Source: Acidithiobacillus sp041676785 (lineage in GTDB: Bacteria; Pseudomonadota; Gammaproteobacteria; Acidithiobacillales; Acidithiobacillaceae). From it: a stretch of DNA of 64,000 nt. The stretch lies in assembly GCA_041676785.1 (NCBI GenBank), contig JBAYRF010000003.1:87190-151189 (forward strand). The letters are read 5' to 3'. The notes below the pieces were generated by a model. That model saw only the letters and a program-made list of their open reading frames with translations. It ran no database searches and was not told the DNA's origin. Positions 49,654-59,064 of the stretch are shown piece after piece; position 1 is the first letter of the stretch, and the number at the start of each line of letters is the position of its first letter. The translations under genes were made by a program, and so were the position numbers.

Positions 49654-51764
49654 TGGCTTGGATTCGCTTGCCCCGATTTCGTCGTGCAGTCAACGTATTC
49701 AATCCCAAGCTCTTTGAAAGCCTCTCGCTGGCGGCTTTTTTGGCCTGGGTGGGACTCGGGTCAGACGCGCTTTCTTCATCGGCCTATGGTCCTCCAGAAA
49801 TTTATTATGCGCTGAAGGGGCACGAATATTTGGCGGTATTCCTAGCTATCGGCATTCCTGCTTCGGTGTTTATTATTTCGGCAGGTTACAAACAGGTAAT
49901 TGCCTTATTCCCCGATGGCGGAGGGGGATACCATACGGCCTCCACCCTATTGGGTCCCAAGGCGGGTCTGGTGAGTGGTGCGGCGCTGATTGTGGACTAT
50001 ATTCTGACCGCCGCGATATCCGTAGCTTCGGGGACTGAAACCTTACTCAGCAGTATGCCCGCCTCTTGGTATAGTGAACGCATTTTGATGGATGTGGCTA
50101 TTTTGCTGTTCCTGATATTCATCAATCTGCGTGGTATGAAGGAATCTATCAAAATTCTTTTGCCGATTTTCATGGCTTTTGTGATCACGCACATCATCAT
50201 GCTGGGCTGGGGATTACTCAGTCACATTGGCGATATGCCCACCATCGCTACTAATACCGTGACGGGCGTGGAGCATGACAATCAAACGTATGGTTGGATA
50301 TTCATCGCCGCGCTCATAATGCGCGCTTTCAGTCTGGGGGGCGGTACTTACACCGGTCTGGAAGCCGTAGCCAACGGCGTGCATATTATGCGCGAACCGC
50401 GTATCCAGACGGGGCAGCGCACCATGACGCTTCTGGCTACTTCCTTGTCCTTGGTGGCGGGAAGTCTGATTTTTCTTTATCTCATGTATCATGTGCATTA
50501 TCAGGCGGGACAGACACTAAACGCCGTACTGTATGGGGCGATTACCCATAACTGGACCTTCGGTGGTATTCAATTTGGTCCTTGGGCAACGTTAATTACC
50601 TTGATAACAGAGGGTTTACTGCTCTTTATTGCGGCGAACACCGGTATTATCACGGCACCAATAGTCATGGCTAATATGGCGGTGGATCGCTGGTTGCCGG
50701 AGCGTTTTTCCTATTTATCAGATCGTTTTGTGTCGCGTAATGGTGTACTGCTGATTGGCTTTGCCGCCGTAGGTATCCTCCTGGCCACCGGTGGACACGT
50801 CAGTATTCTAGTAGTGCTCTATAGTATCAACGTGTTTATTACCTTCACGCTGACTATGGCTGGCCTCAGTCGCCACTGGTTCAGTCAACGTCATCAGGAA
50901 CCGCGCTGGAAGGGTCGTCTGACCATCAGCGTGCTCGGTTTTATGGTCACGGCCTCGATTCTCGCCATTACCATTTTTGAAAAGTTCGACGCGGGTGGCT
51001 GGTTTACCCTGCTGGTAACACTGGTTGTGGTTATCCTCGGCTATCTGATTTATCGGCATTATAAAAGCATCAGCAAAATCACCGCAGAGTTGGATGAAAC
51101 TATGCTCGACGTGGTGCCAGAGCACTTGGAGCCGGGTCCTAATTTGCCGCTTGATCCGCGCGGTGCCACGGCCGTATTTTTTGTCAGTCGTTTTGACGGA
51201 CTTGGGCTACACACCTTGTTGACGGCGCATCGCATGGTGGGCGGCTTCGTCAAAAACTACGTTTTTCTGCTGGCCGGAATCGTCGGACAAGGCGAGTTTA
51301 AGGGTCTGAAAGCCCTTGAAGACCTGAAGGTTTATGTAGAGGCGGAAGCGAATCAGTACATGGCTTTTTGTCGGAATGAAGGGATGGCTTCTACCTGGTT
51401 TGCGACCTATTCGACAGACCGCATTCTGGCCATGGAAGAGCTGGCCGATGTCGCCATTCGCTATTTTCCGCAAAGTATCTTTTTTGCGGGACGGGTGATT
51501 GATAATCGGGCACGGGGACCATTCCATAGTTTACTGCATGATGAGGTGAGCTTTATCGTTCAGGACCGTCTGCAGCACGATGGTTTTAGCATGATGATCG
51601 TGCCGGTACACGTCCACGGCATTCCCAGCCAGCCACCTCGGATTGAACTGCCGATTTCCATGTCGCCGGATATGGAGTTGGTGCAGAACGAAGAGGTGAA
51701 CAGGGAGGAGGCTAAAGCCCGTGCCGAGGCGAAAATGGCCGATCATCCAGAAAAGTCGAGCTGA
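49653..51764 (+). CDS. APC-family amino acid/polyamine permease
   Basis: A 703-residue transporter. About twelve hydrophobic segments occupy residues ~20-460, including LGSDALSSSAYGPPEIYYAL and FPDGGGGYHTASTLLG. A hydrophilic C-terminal domain of ~230 residues follows and ends in a charged, Glu/Lys-rich tail. That domain may be regulatory. The ATG at 49653 follows AAGGAGG and shares one base with the previous stop. Substrate unknown; similar long APC permeases are sometimes annotated as potassium or amino-acid transporters. Confidence 0.87.
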   Translation: MAWIRLPRFRRAVNVFNPKLFESLSLAAFLAWVGLGSDALSSSAYGPPEIYYALKGHEYLAVFLAIGIPASVFIISAGYKQVIALFPDGGGGYHTASTLLGPKAGLVSGAALIVDYILTAAISVASGTETLLSSMPASWYSERILMDVAILLFLIFINLRGMKESIKILLPIFMAFVITHIIMLGWGLLSHIGDMPTIATNTVTGVEHDNQTYGWIFIAALIMRAFSLGGGTYTGLEAVANGVHIMREPRIQTGQRTMTLLATSLSLVAGSLIFLYLMYHVHYQAGQTLNAVLYGAITHNWTFGGIQFGPWATLITLITEGLLLFIAANTGIITAPIVMANMAVDRWLPERFSYLSDRFVSRNGVLLIGFAAVGILLATGGHVSILVVLYSINVFITFTLTMAGLSRHWFSQRHQEPRWKGRLTISVLGFMVTASILAITIFEKFDAGGWFTLLVTLVVVILGYLIYRHYKSISKITAELDETMLDVVPEHLEPGPNLPLDPRGATAVFFVSRFDGLGLHTLLTAHRMVGGFVKNYVFLLAGIVGQGEFKGLKALEDLKVYVEAEANQYMAFCRNEGMASTWFATYSTDRILAMEELADVAIRYFPQSIFFAGRVIDNRARGPFHSLLHDEVSFIVQDRLQHDGFSMMIVPVHVHGIPSQPPRIELPISMSPDMELVQNEEVNREEAKARAEAKMADHPEKSS

Positions 51765-52786
51765 TGTTGCCCTTAGCGCGCGGCCCCATGATGGTAGACA
51801 TTGCCGGATTGCAGCCTACGGCTGCTGAACGGGAAATGTTGCAGCAGCCTGCCGTGGGTGGCGTGATTCTTTTCGCCCGAAATTGTCACAGCGCAGAGCA
51901 GGTACAGCACCTTTGTGCGGAGTTGCATGAGTTGCGTTCACCGCCCTTGCTCATCGGCATAGATCAGGAGGGTGGCCGGGTACAGCGTCTCAAAGATGGG
52001 GTGACACGTTTTCCACCCATGGCGCGGCTCGGTCAAATGGCCGACCGCAGTGGTCTACAGGCCACCTTGTCTCTGGCGTATGACTGGGGTCGATTACTTG
52101 GTACCGAGCTCCGGGAGATTGGTCTGGATCTTGATTTTACGCCCTGTGTGGATCTGGATCGGGGTGTTTCTGAGGTGATAGGCGATCGAGCCATTCATCG
52201 CAATCCCGAATGGGTGGGCGCATTGGCTGTCCATCTTTGGCAGGGCTTGTCGGATTCGGGGTTGCGGAGTGTCGCCAAGCATTTCCCGGGTCATGGCGCA
52301 GTTGCAGCAGATTCTCATCGAGACTTACCGCGCGACGATCGACCACTTCTGGCCATTCAGGAGGATCTACAGCCTTTCCAGAAATTGATAGCGGCGGACA
52401 TTCCAGCGATCATGCCCGCACATTGTCTGTATTCACAGGTCGATGCAGAACAGCCAGCAGGATTCTCCCGTCGATGGTTGCACGATATTTTGCGCCAAGA
52501 CATGAGGTTCAAAGGCGTGATTGTGAGTGACGACCTGAGTATGGCAGGGGCTCAGGGAGCTGGAGATATGCCCGCACGCGTAGATGCCGCGCGGGCGGCG
52601 GGTGCGGATCTCCTTCTGATTTGTAATGATCCGGAGGGTGCAGGGTCCGCCATCCGCCACCTGCAAAATCAGGCGTTTTTGCCAGATTGTCAGTCGCTGC
52701 AAACCCTGCAAGGTCAGGCCGGACTACCGCTGTCGAATGAGGAACGCGCGCACTATCGGCGGAAAATCGCGGAATTGCCAAGTTAA
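51764..52786 (+). CDS. nagZ: Beta-N-acetylhexosaminidase NagZ
   Basis: A 340-residue GH3 enzyme with GVILFARN, IGIDQEGGRVQRL, SVAKHFPGHGAVAADSH (substrate-binding and acid/base loop) and VIVSDDLSMAGA containing the nucleophile Asp. NagZ removes GlcNAc from anhydro-muropeptides in cell-wall recycling. The ATG overlaps the permease stop, and the internal ATGs at 51788/51791 would also give a complete protein. Last of the cysM-nagZ run. Confidence 0.95.
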   Translation: MLPLARGPMMVDIAGLQPTAAEREMLQQPAVGGVILFARNCHSAEQVQHLCAELHELRSPPLLIGIDQEGGRVQRLKDGVTRFPPMARLGQMADRSGLQATLSLAYDWGRLLGTELREIGLDLDFTPCVDLDRGVSEVIGDRAIHRNPEWVGALAVHLWQGLSDSGLRSVAKHFPGHGAVAADSHRDLPRDDRPLLAIQEDLQPFQKLIAADIPAIMPAHCLYSQVDAEQPAGFSRRWLHDILRQDMRFKGVIVSDDLSMAGAQGAGDMPARVDAARAAGADLLLICNDPEGAGSAIRHLQNQAFLPDCQSLQTLQGQAGLPLSNEERAHYRRKIAELPS

Positions 52787-52790
52787 GCTC

Positions 52791-52818
52791 TTGTTTTTCC
52801 CGCGTCGCGTATTAGAAT
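52791..52818 (+). promoter_or_regulatory. Predicted sigma-70 promoter of the rpsF operon
   Basis: TTGTTT (52791-52796), 16-bp spacer, TAGAAT (52813-52818). The expected start is ~52825, leaving a ~67-nt leader that contains the hairpin at 52845-52861. Confidence 0.55.
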
Positions 52819-52844
52819 ACGCCCTCACCTTTTTACTCCTTGTT

Positions 52845-52861
52845 CGGACGATAGGCGTCCG
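52845..52861 (+). promoter_or_regulatory. Candidate ribosomal-protein leader hairpin upstream of rpsF
   Basis: Perfect 6-bp stem CGGACG/CGTCCG around a five-base loop, located in the leader of rpsF-rpsR 30 bases before the start. In several bacteria the S6:S18 complex binds a structured rpsF leader; whether this one matches that motif needs a covariance-model search. Confidence 0.45.
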
Positions 52862-52891
52862 GACTCCGTAGTGAACCACAAGGAGCAACTT

Positions 52892-53302
52892 TTGCGTCAT
52901 TATGAAATTGTGTTTCTGGTCCATCCTGATCAGAGTGAGCAGGTTCCGCAGATGATTGAGCGTTATCGCGGCATGATCGAGGGCGATGGTGGTTGTTTTC
53001 ACCGGCTGGAAGACTGGGGCCGTCGGCAGTTGGCCTACCCCATCAAAAAAGCGCATAAAGCCCATTATGTCCTGATGAATGTGCAGTGCAGTGCTTCGGC
53101 GTTGGCTGAAGTGGAAGATGCTTTTCGTTTTAATGATGCCGTTCTGCGACATCTGATTCTGGCGCGTGATGCTGCGGTGACGGACGCCTCTTTCTTGGCG
53201 CGCGACGAGAATGATCGTCGTGAGCGGGTGGAAGACCGTGCGGAAGACGAGAGCGAATCCGAAACCATTCACAGCGACAATGAAGCCGTCGAGACGGTCT
53301 GA
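52892..53302 (+). CDS. rpsF: 30S ribosomal protein S6
   Basis: A 136-residue S6 (RHYEIVFLVHPDQSEQVPQMIERY, RRQLAYPIKKAHKAHYVLMN, LRHLILAR). It ends in an acidic tail, EDRAEDESESETIHSD-like, as in other proteobacteria. The start is TTG at 52892: AAGGAG (52880-52885) lies exactly six bases upstream and the family N-terminus begins here. The GTG at 52871 would add seven residues absent from the family. First gene of the rpsF-rpsR-DUF2232-rplI-dnaB run. Confidence 0.96.
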   Translation: MRHYEIVFLVHPDQSEQVPQMIERYRGMIEGDGGCFHRLEDWGRRQLAYPIKKAHKAHYVLMNVQCSASALAEVEDAFRFNDAVLRHLILARDAAVTDASFLARDENDRRERVEDRAEDESESETIHSDNEAVETV

Positions 53303-53319
53303 GCTTAGGAGCAGAAATC

Positions 53320-53592
53320 ATGGCATTTAATCGGGACAGAGATCGGGATAGTGATGGCGACAAGCGTGGTGGCGGTAATTTTACCCGCCGTCGCAAGTTT
53401 TGTCGTTTCAAGGCAGAAGGCGTTAAGGAAATTGATTACAAAGATCTGAAAACCCTGCAGGCTTATGTAGGCGAGACGGGAAAAATTGTTCCCAGCCGCA
53501 TTACCGGCACCAGCAATCTTTATCAACGGCAGTTGACCACAGCCATTAAGCGCGCACGGTTCCTGGCATTATTGCCCTACGTCGTGCGTTAA
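53320..53592 (+). CDS. rpsR: 30S ribosomal protein S18
   Basis: A 90-residue S18 with RRRKFCRFKAEGVKEIDYKDLKTL-type core, VGETGKIVPSRITGTS and QLTTAIKRARFLALLPYV. The N-terminal 20 residues are Asp/Arg/Gly-rich. S18 forms a heterodimer with S6, encoded just upstream. Confidence 0.98.
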   Translation: MAFNRDRDRDSDGDKRGGGNFTRRRKFCRFKAEGVKEIDYKDLKTLQAYVGETGKIVPSRITGTSNLYQRQLTTAIKRARFLALLPYVVR

Positions 53593-53607
53593 GGCACTGA
53601 CGGAGCA

Positions 53608-54525
53608 GTGACGGCGCAGACACAAGGCGGAGTCCTGCGCTGGTTTCTCAGCGGACGCTGGCAAGCCAGCATCAGTATTGCTGTACTGTTTAGCATTGCG
53701 GGGCTGGTCCCTTTTCTGGCTGCCCCGCTACTCCTGAATTGTATGGCGCTGATCGCGCTAGTGACTGTACAGGCGGGCCGTAAAGAAAGTGTAGAGGTGC
53801 TCGTTATCGCGGGCATCGCCAGTGCTTTGTTTACATTGAACCCTTGGTTTGGGGTGGTTTTTGCGCTGGTGGCTTGGTTGCCGGGCCGGTTACTCGGCGA
53901 AGGGCTTCACTGGGATACTCAGTGGAGCGGTGTGGTGTGGGTTATCATCGCCCTGTCATTGGTCACCTTGGTGCTCGCGCTGTGGGTGGTTCCACTGGGT
54001 GCGGGTCCCGCTTTCTGGCAGACACAAATGCAACTCATGCTTGGCCCGGTTCGCAGTGAGATCAGTAAGTCTCAAATTGCGGCAGTCCTGCGGATGTCGC
54101 CTTTGCTACCAGGCATTATGTCTGCCGGACTGATTTTGCTCTGGACTTTGGCCGCACTGCTGGCCAGTCGCTGGTACGAGCGTTATCAAGGGGCGCAGAC
54201 CCCGCTGCGACTGTTTGGGACTCTGCAGTTACCCGACTGGTTGATTTGGGTGCTCATTGCAACCTTGGTGGGTATTAGCCTGCTGCATGGCGGTTGGGCT
54301 TGGCCGGTACAAAATCTTGCGCTGGTGGTGGGTGCTTGGTACTTGTTGCAGGGTTTGAGTTTTGTGCATTTGTGGTTTGCGGCAAAAAGTTGGCCGATGC
54401 TGGCGCTGGTAGCTTTTTATATCGGTCTGATTTTACTGTCGCAGCTTTTGCTGGTGATTAGTGTGCTAGGTGTTCTGGACCGGGTATTCCACTTGCGTCA
54501 GAGATTGCTGGGTTCGCGTTCGTGA
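53608..54525 (+). CDS. DUF2232 (YybS-like) membrane protein
   Basis: A 305-residue protein with about eight hydrophobic segments, including SISIAVLFSIAGLVPFLAAPLLL and LRMSPLLPGIMSAGLILLWTLAALL, matching DUF2232. The function is unknown. Members are commonly inserted between rpsR and rplI in beta- and gammaproteobacteria, as here. The GTG at 53608 is 15 bp after the rpsR stop. Confidence 0.82.
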   Translation: MTAQTQGGVLRWFLSGRWQASISIAVLFSIAGLVPFLAAPLLLNCMALIALVTVQAGRKESVEVLVIAGIASALFTLNPWFGVVFALVAWLPGRLLGEGLHWDTQWSGVVWVIIALSLVTLVLALWVVPLGAGPAFWQTQMQLMLGPVRSEISKSQIAAVLRMSPLLPGIMSAGLILLWTLAALLASRWYERYQGAQTPLRLFGTLQLPDWLIWVLIATLVGISLLHGGWAWPVQNLALVVGAWYLLQGLSFVHLWFAAKSWPMLALVAFYIGLILLSQLLLVISVLGVLDRVFHLRQRLLGSRS

Positions 54526-54562
54526 GGAGCGCTTTGCATCGAATTTTTGGGAGGAATGAACA

Positions 54563-55009
54563 ATGAAAGTGATTTTGCTGGAACGAATCAACAAATTGGG
54601 CCGTTTGGGTGATGTGGTCGAAGTAAAACCCGGATATGGACGGAATTTTCTGGTGCCGCAGGGGAAGGCGGTCGTCGCCAATCAGCGCAATCTCGAAGAT
54701 TTCGCCGAGCGCAAGGCAGCCCTAGAGGCCGTCGAAATGGAGCGTTTGCAGGCCGCGCAGCAACGCGCAGCGGCACTGGCGAATGCGGTGGTCAAAATTG
54801 CTTTGCAAGCCGGCGAAGATGGTCGTCTTTTTGGTTCTGTAGGCCTGCACGACATCAGCAGCGCGCTTAAAACCCAAGGTCATGAAGTAGCGCACACCGA
54901 AATTCGTTTGGTCGATGGACCTATCAAGCGCATCGGTGAGTTTCCTGCGCGCGTACATCTGCATCCCGAAGTCGAAATTGATGTCATGGTTTTTGTTGAA
55001 CGCGCCTGA
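54563..55009 (+). CDS. rplI: 50S ribosomal protein L9
   Basis: A 148-residue L9: MKVILLERINKLGRLGDVVEVKPGYGRNFLVPQGKA at the N-terminus, a long connecting helix (residues ~45-75) and the C-terminal domain DGRLFGSVGLHDI. The ATG follows GGGAGG. Part of the rpsF operon. Confidence 0.98.
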   Translation: MKVILLERINKLGRLGDVVEVKPGYGRNFLVPQGKAVVANQRNLEDFAERKAALEAVEMERLQAAQQRAAALANAVVKIALQAGEDGRLFGSVGLHDISSALKTQGHEVAHTEIRLVDGPIKRIGEFPARVHLHPEVEIDVMVFVERA

Positions 55010-55026
55010 TTTCAGAACGCGGCGGA

Positions 55027-56409
55027 GTGGCGGCTTTGTCCGTTTCTGATGATTATGACGGCGGGGTGAAAGCTCCGCCGCATTCTATTGAAGCGGAGCA
55101 ATCGGTTATCGGGGCCCTGCTCATGGACCCCGAGTCGGCGGATCAGGTTGTCGAAGCCGTAGCGGCAGAAGATTTTTATGAGCGGCGTCATCGCCTGATC
55201 TTCCAAGCGATGACGAATATGCTGGGTGCTGGTCGAGCAGTAGATGCGGTGACTGTTTCCGAATGGTTACAGGACCACGAACAGTTAGCCGATGCCGGTG
55301 GTGTCCAGTATCTGGTTCTTCTGGCTACGGAAACACCTTCTGCAGCCAATGTGCTGGCCTATGCGCGTATTGTCCGGGAGCGGGCTATTCTGCGCGCACT
55401 GATCCGAGTCGGTCGGGAGATCGCAGAACTGGCCTACCGACCCGAAGGCCGGGAAGCGCGGATGCTCCTCGATGAAGCCGAAAGTAAGGTCTTTCAGTTG
55501 GCAGAAGGGCAACAGCGGGGTGGCGAAGGCTTCAAACAGTTGAAAGATGCCCTGCCGAGCGTTATTGACCGGATTGAAGCTATCGCTCGAGAGAAAAAAG
55601 GCGTGACGGGGTTGGCCACCGGTTTTACGGATCTGGATGAAAAAACCTCGGGATTGCATCCGGGACAACTGGTGATTGTGGCGGGACGTCCCAGTATGGG
55701 GAAGACGTCCTTCGCCATGAATATTGCCGAGCATGTAGCTTGTGTCGAAGGCAAGTCAGTTGCGGTGTTCAGTATGGAAATGCCGACCGAAGAAATCGTT
55801 CTACGTGCCCTATCCTCGCGGGGGCGGGTAGATCAACATCGTTTGCGTAATGGCACGTTGGGTAACGACGACTGGCCGCGCATCGCCCATGCTATCGGCG
55901 AACTCGGGAATGCGCTGCTGTTTGCCGATGATTCTGCCGCATTGTCCCCGGCGGATTTGCGTTCCCGAGCACGTCGGCTCAAACGGGAGCAGGGGTTGGA
56001 CCTGATCGTGGTGGATTACCTGCAGCTCATGCAGGTACCTGGACGCGGGGACAATCGGGTCGCAGAAATCTCGGAAATCAGCCGTTCTCTGAAGGCCTTG
56101 GCCAAGGAATTGTCGATTCCAGTGATTGCTCTGTCGCAGCTCAACCGCAGTCTCGAAAACCGTACCGAAAAGCGTCCCATGATGTCGGACTTGCGCGAGT
56201 CGGGTGCTATTGAGCAGGATGCGGATTTAATCCTCTTTCTCTATCGGGATGAGGTTTACAATAAGGATAACGAAGAAGTCAAAGGCATTGCCGAGGTGAT
56301 TATAGGCAAGCAGCGCAACGGACCCATCGGGATGGTGCGCATGAGCTTTTTTGGAGAATACACGCGTTTCGAAAATTATGCCCCGCCCAGCGGCGATTTC
56401 GGGCGCTAG
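55027..56409 (+). CDS. dnaB: Replicative DNA helicase DnaB
   Basis: A 460-residue RecA-type helicase. The N-terminal domain contains PPHSIEAEQSVIGALL; the motor domain contains GRPSMGKTSFAMN (Walker A), VFSMEMP, LIVVDYLQLM (Walker B), IPVIALSQLNR and RP-type DLRESGAIEQDADLILFLYR. No intein is inserted. The start is a GTG at 55027; a TTG three codons later is also possible. Located 17 bp after rplI, the usual order. Confidence 0.97.
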   Translation: MAALSVSDDYDGGVKAPPHSIEAEQSVIGALLMDPESADQVVEAVAAEDFYERRHRLIFQAMTNMLGAGRAVDAVTVSEWLQDHEQLADAGGVQYLVLLATETPSAANVLAYARIVRERAILRALIRVGREIAELAYRPEGREARMLLDEAESKVFQLAEGQQRGGEGFKQLKDALPSVIDRIEAIAREKKGVTGLATGFTDLDEKTSGLHPGQLVIVAGRPSMGKTSFAMNIAEHVACVEGKSVAVFSMEMPTEEIVLRALSSRGRVDQHRLRNGTLGNDDWPRIAHAIGELGNALLFADDSAALSPADLRSRARRLKREQGLDLIVVDYLQLMQVPGRGDNRVAEISEISRSLKALAKELSIPVIALSQLNRSLENRTEKRPMMSDLRESGAIEQDADLILFLYRDEVYNKDNEEVKGIAEVIIGKQRNGPIGMVRMSFFGEYTRFENYAPPSGDFGR

Positions 56410-56466
56410 CAGCAGCGTAAAATAGCCGCTTTCCCTAGGCAGGTTTTTACGGTTGTTTGGGTTATC

Positions 56467-57570
56467 ATGGCATACATGACTCGTCCTATTATCGCTGAAA
56501 TCTCTGCCCCCGCGCTGCGCCACAATCTTGCCAGCGCACGCCGGCATGCGCCCCGATCACTAATTATGGCGGCGGTGAAAGCAAATGCCTATGGCCACAA
56601 TATCCGTCTTTGCGCGCCAGTTCTAGCAGCGGCAGGGGTGGATGCCTTTGCGGTGGCTTCTTTAGAGGAAGCCGAAACTTTGCATGAGTTAGGTGTGAGG
56701 CAGCCTATCTGTCTACTGGGTGGTCCTTTTTCAGCAGATGAAGCGAGACTGGCTAGTGTCCGGGGCTACCTGCAGGTAATTCATGAAGATCGCCAGTTGC
56801 GCTGGCTCGAAACCCATGCTGCCGATTTGCCGGTACAGGTTTTTGTTAAAGTCGATACGGGGATGCATCGTTTGGGCTTTGCGCCGGAATGCCTGCCCGC
56901 AGTGTTCGCGGCTTTGCACAAGTATCCACACTGGCAGACATTGGGGCTGATGAGCCACCTCGCCCGCGCAGATACACCAGAGGATGCCTTCAACCAGCAA
57001 CAAACGACACGTTTTGCAGAGCTGATCTCGCGTTTTGGTAAAGACACTTTGGGTCAGCACAGTTTGGCGAACTCGGGAGGCGTACTGGCTTTGCCTGCTA
57101 CCCATTACTACTGGGTCCGTCCTGGCCTGATGCTCTATGGATTATCGCCTTTTGCGGGGAAGCATGGCGCGGAGATTGGTTTACAGCCCGTGTTGTCGTG
57201 GCAGAGCGAAATTGTGGCCACCAGACATCTGCAAGCTGGCGATTGGCTGGGTTATGGCGCCACTTGGCAAGCGCCGAAGGCTTGTCGCGTGGGTGTCGTC
57301 GCTGCTGGCTATGGAGATGGTTATCCGCGTCACTTGGGGTCTGGCGCAGACGTGACGGTTGCCGGACAAATGACCCGCACTCTGGCTCGAGTCAGTATGG
57401 ATATGCTGTTTGTGGATCTCACTGACCTCCAAGCCGATATTGGCGATCCCGTTATTCTGATGGGTGCTGGTGGTCCTGCCGTCGAATCTTTGGCAGCCCG
57501 TATCGATACCATTCCTTACGATCTCAGTTGCCGCATGCAAATGCGGGTTCCACGACGTTTACTGCCATGA
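56467..57570 (+). CDS. alr: Alanine racemase
   Basis: A 367-residue PLP enzyme with the cofactor lysine in AAVKANAYGHN, VFVKVDTGMHRLGF, LANSGG, VRPGLMLYG and the catalytic-tyrosine region GDWLGYGATW. It supplies D-alanine for peptidoglycan. Its stop overlaps the radA ATG by 4 bases. Three codons in, a second ATG (56476) may be used. Confidence 0.96.
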   Translation: MAYMTRPIIAEISAPALRHNLASARRHAPRSLIMAAVKANAYGHNIRLCAPVLAAAGVDAFAVASLEEAETLHELGVRQPICLLGGPFSADEARLASVRGYLQVIHEDRQLRWLETHAADLPVQVFVKVDTGMHRLGFAPECLPAVFAALHKYPHWQTLGLMSHLARADTPEDAFNQQQTTRFAELISRFGKDTLGQHSLANSGGVLALPATHYYWVRPGLMLYGLSPFAGKHGAEIGLQPVLSWQSEIVATRHLQAGDWLGYGATWQAPKACRVGVVAAGYGDGYPRHLGSGADVTVAGQMTRTLARVSMDMLFVDLTDLQADIGDPVILMGAGGPAVESLAARIDTIPYDLSCRMQMRVPRRLLP

Positions 57571-58925
57571 GTCGGGATAAAACGCTGTTTGTCTGTCAGG
57601 AATGCGGCAGCAGTAGTAATAAATGGCTGGGTCGCTGCCCGGATTGTGGCGCTTGGAATAGTTTTGTTGAGCAGCTTGCCGAAAAATCTGGTGGCAAGCG
57701 TCAGACGACGTTCGCCACCAGCAGCCCTCCGCAATTTTTGCATGCCGTGCCCACGGAAGCTGTGGGGCGCAGTAGCACCGGACTTACAGAGTTGGACCGA
57801 GTCTTGGGCGGTGGCCAAGTGCCCGGTGCGGCGATTCTGCTCGGCGGTGAACCCGGTATCGGTAAATCAACGTTGCTATTGCAGATGGCACATTATCTGA
57901 GCCAGAGTCGCAAAGTGCTGTATGTAACCGGAGAAGAATCGGCAGCCCAAGTAGCGTTACGAGCGCAACGTTTGGGGCTTGCGCAAAGTCCGGTGCGGGT
58001 AGTGGCAGAAAATCATCTGGAGGCCATCGAGCTACTCCTGCAGGCGGAAAAACCCGCGCTGGTGCTGATCGACTCCATACAGACGGTCTACACCGATACC
58101 CTACAGTCTGCCCCCGGTTCCGTAGCGCAGGTGCGGGAATGCGCGGCGCGCTTAGTGCGCTTTGCGAAGGCCACGGCTACCACGGTCTGGTTGGTGGGCC
58201 ACGTCACCAAAGAAGGCGCCATCGCCGGTCCTAGGGTGCTGGAACACATGGTCGATACGGTGCTGTATTTTGAAGGTGAGGCGGGTAGTCCTTATCGTAT
58301 TGTGCGGGCTATAAAAAATCGTTTTGGTGCTGCCAATGAGTTGGGCGTGTTTCAGATGCAGGAGTTGGGACTCACGGAAGTGGCCAATCCTTCTCAGCTT
58401 TTTCTCTCCCAACACGAAAGACCCGTCGCCGGTAGTGTGGTTTTGGCCACTCAGGAAGGCACCCGTCCGCTTTTGGTAGAAGTGCAGGCGCTGGTGACCC
58501 CCAGCCCTTTGGCAAATCCGCGTCGTGTAGCGATTGGGCTGGATCCCAACCGTCTTTCTTTGCTATTGGCGATTTTGCACCGCCATGGTGGAAGCCTATT
58601 TTTTGATCAGGATGTTTTTGTCAATATCGCCGGGGGCATTCGGGTGAATGAACCAGCGGCAGACTTGGCGGTAGCTTTGGCCTTACTGAGCAGTTTTCGG
58701 AACAAACCCCTCTCTGGACGACGGGTAGTATTTGGTGAACTCGGTCTGGCTGGTGAAGTACGACCAGTAGCTGATGCCCAAGGGCGTGTCCGAGAAGCCG
58801 TCAAGCTGGGGTTTAAAGGGGCTATTTTGCCGCGTGGAGACGCTCTGAGCCATATTGGCGCTTTCCAGCTTTATTCTGCAGCCCGGCTCGGTGACGCTAT
58901 AGATGCCGCTTTTCTGGAGGACTGA
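57567..58925 (+). CDS. radA: DNA repair protein RadA
   Basis: A 452-residue protein with an N-terminal zinc finger (CQECGSSSNKWLGRCPDCGAW), Walker A GGEPGIGKSTLLLQM, the RadA-specific KNRFG motif and a C-terminal Lon-like domain (GGIRVNEPAADLAVALALLSS). It promotes branch migration in recombination. The ATG at 57567 overlaps the alr stop; the frame upstream to 57528 is rejected. Confidence 0.97.
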   Translation: MSRDKTLFVCQECGSSSNKWLGRCPDCGAWNSFVEQLAEKSGGKRQTTFATSSPPQFLHAVPTEAVGRSSTGLTELDRVLGGGQVPGAAILLGGEPGIGKSTLLLQMAHYLSQSRKVLYVTGEESAAQVALRAQRLGLAQSPVRVVAENHLEAIELLLQAEKPALVLIDSIQTVYTDTLQSAPGSVAQVRECAARLVRFAKATATTVWLVGHVTKEGAIAGPRVLEHMVDTVLYFEGEAGSPYRIVRAIKNRFGAANELGVFQMQELGLTEVANPSQLFLSQHERPVAGSVVLATQEGTRPLLVEVQALVTPSPLANPRRVAIGLDPNRLSLLLAILHRHGGSLFFDQDVFVNIAGGIRVNEPAADLAVALALLSSFRNKPLSGRRVVFGELGLAGEVRPVADAQGRVREAVKLGFKGAILPRGDALSHIGAFQLYSAARLGDAIDAAFLED

Positions 58926-59010
58926 ATCCTCATTCGGTCGATGGCTTGCAATCTCTATAGAGAGCGGTTAGGGTGTCCATGCAGTGGCCGTCAATGATGA
59001 CGTAATTTAC

Positions 59011-59043
59011 TGATATATGTCACGATTATTAAAGATTCGTGAC
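59011..59043 (+). promoter_or_regulatory. Extended -10 and inverted repeat before the DUF4168 gene
   Basis: TG-A-TATATG (hexamer 59014-59019) runs into a 7-bp inverted repeat GTCACGA (59019-59025) / TCGTGAC (59037-59043) with an 11-base spacer. The repeat spans the expected start site and early leader, so it could be an operator or an mRNA hairpin near the ribosome-binding site. Confidence 0.45.
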
Positions 59044-59064
59044 CCTTTATGAGAGGAAAAATTC

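Noticed and set aside
58952..58963. Perfect 12-bp palindrome TCTCTATAGAGA after radA, as a terminator
   Set aside because: It has no loop and no T-run, so it cannot act as an intrinsic terminator. I saw no second copy that would support an operator.
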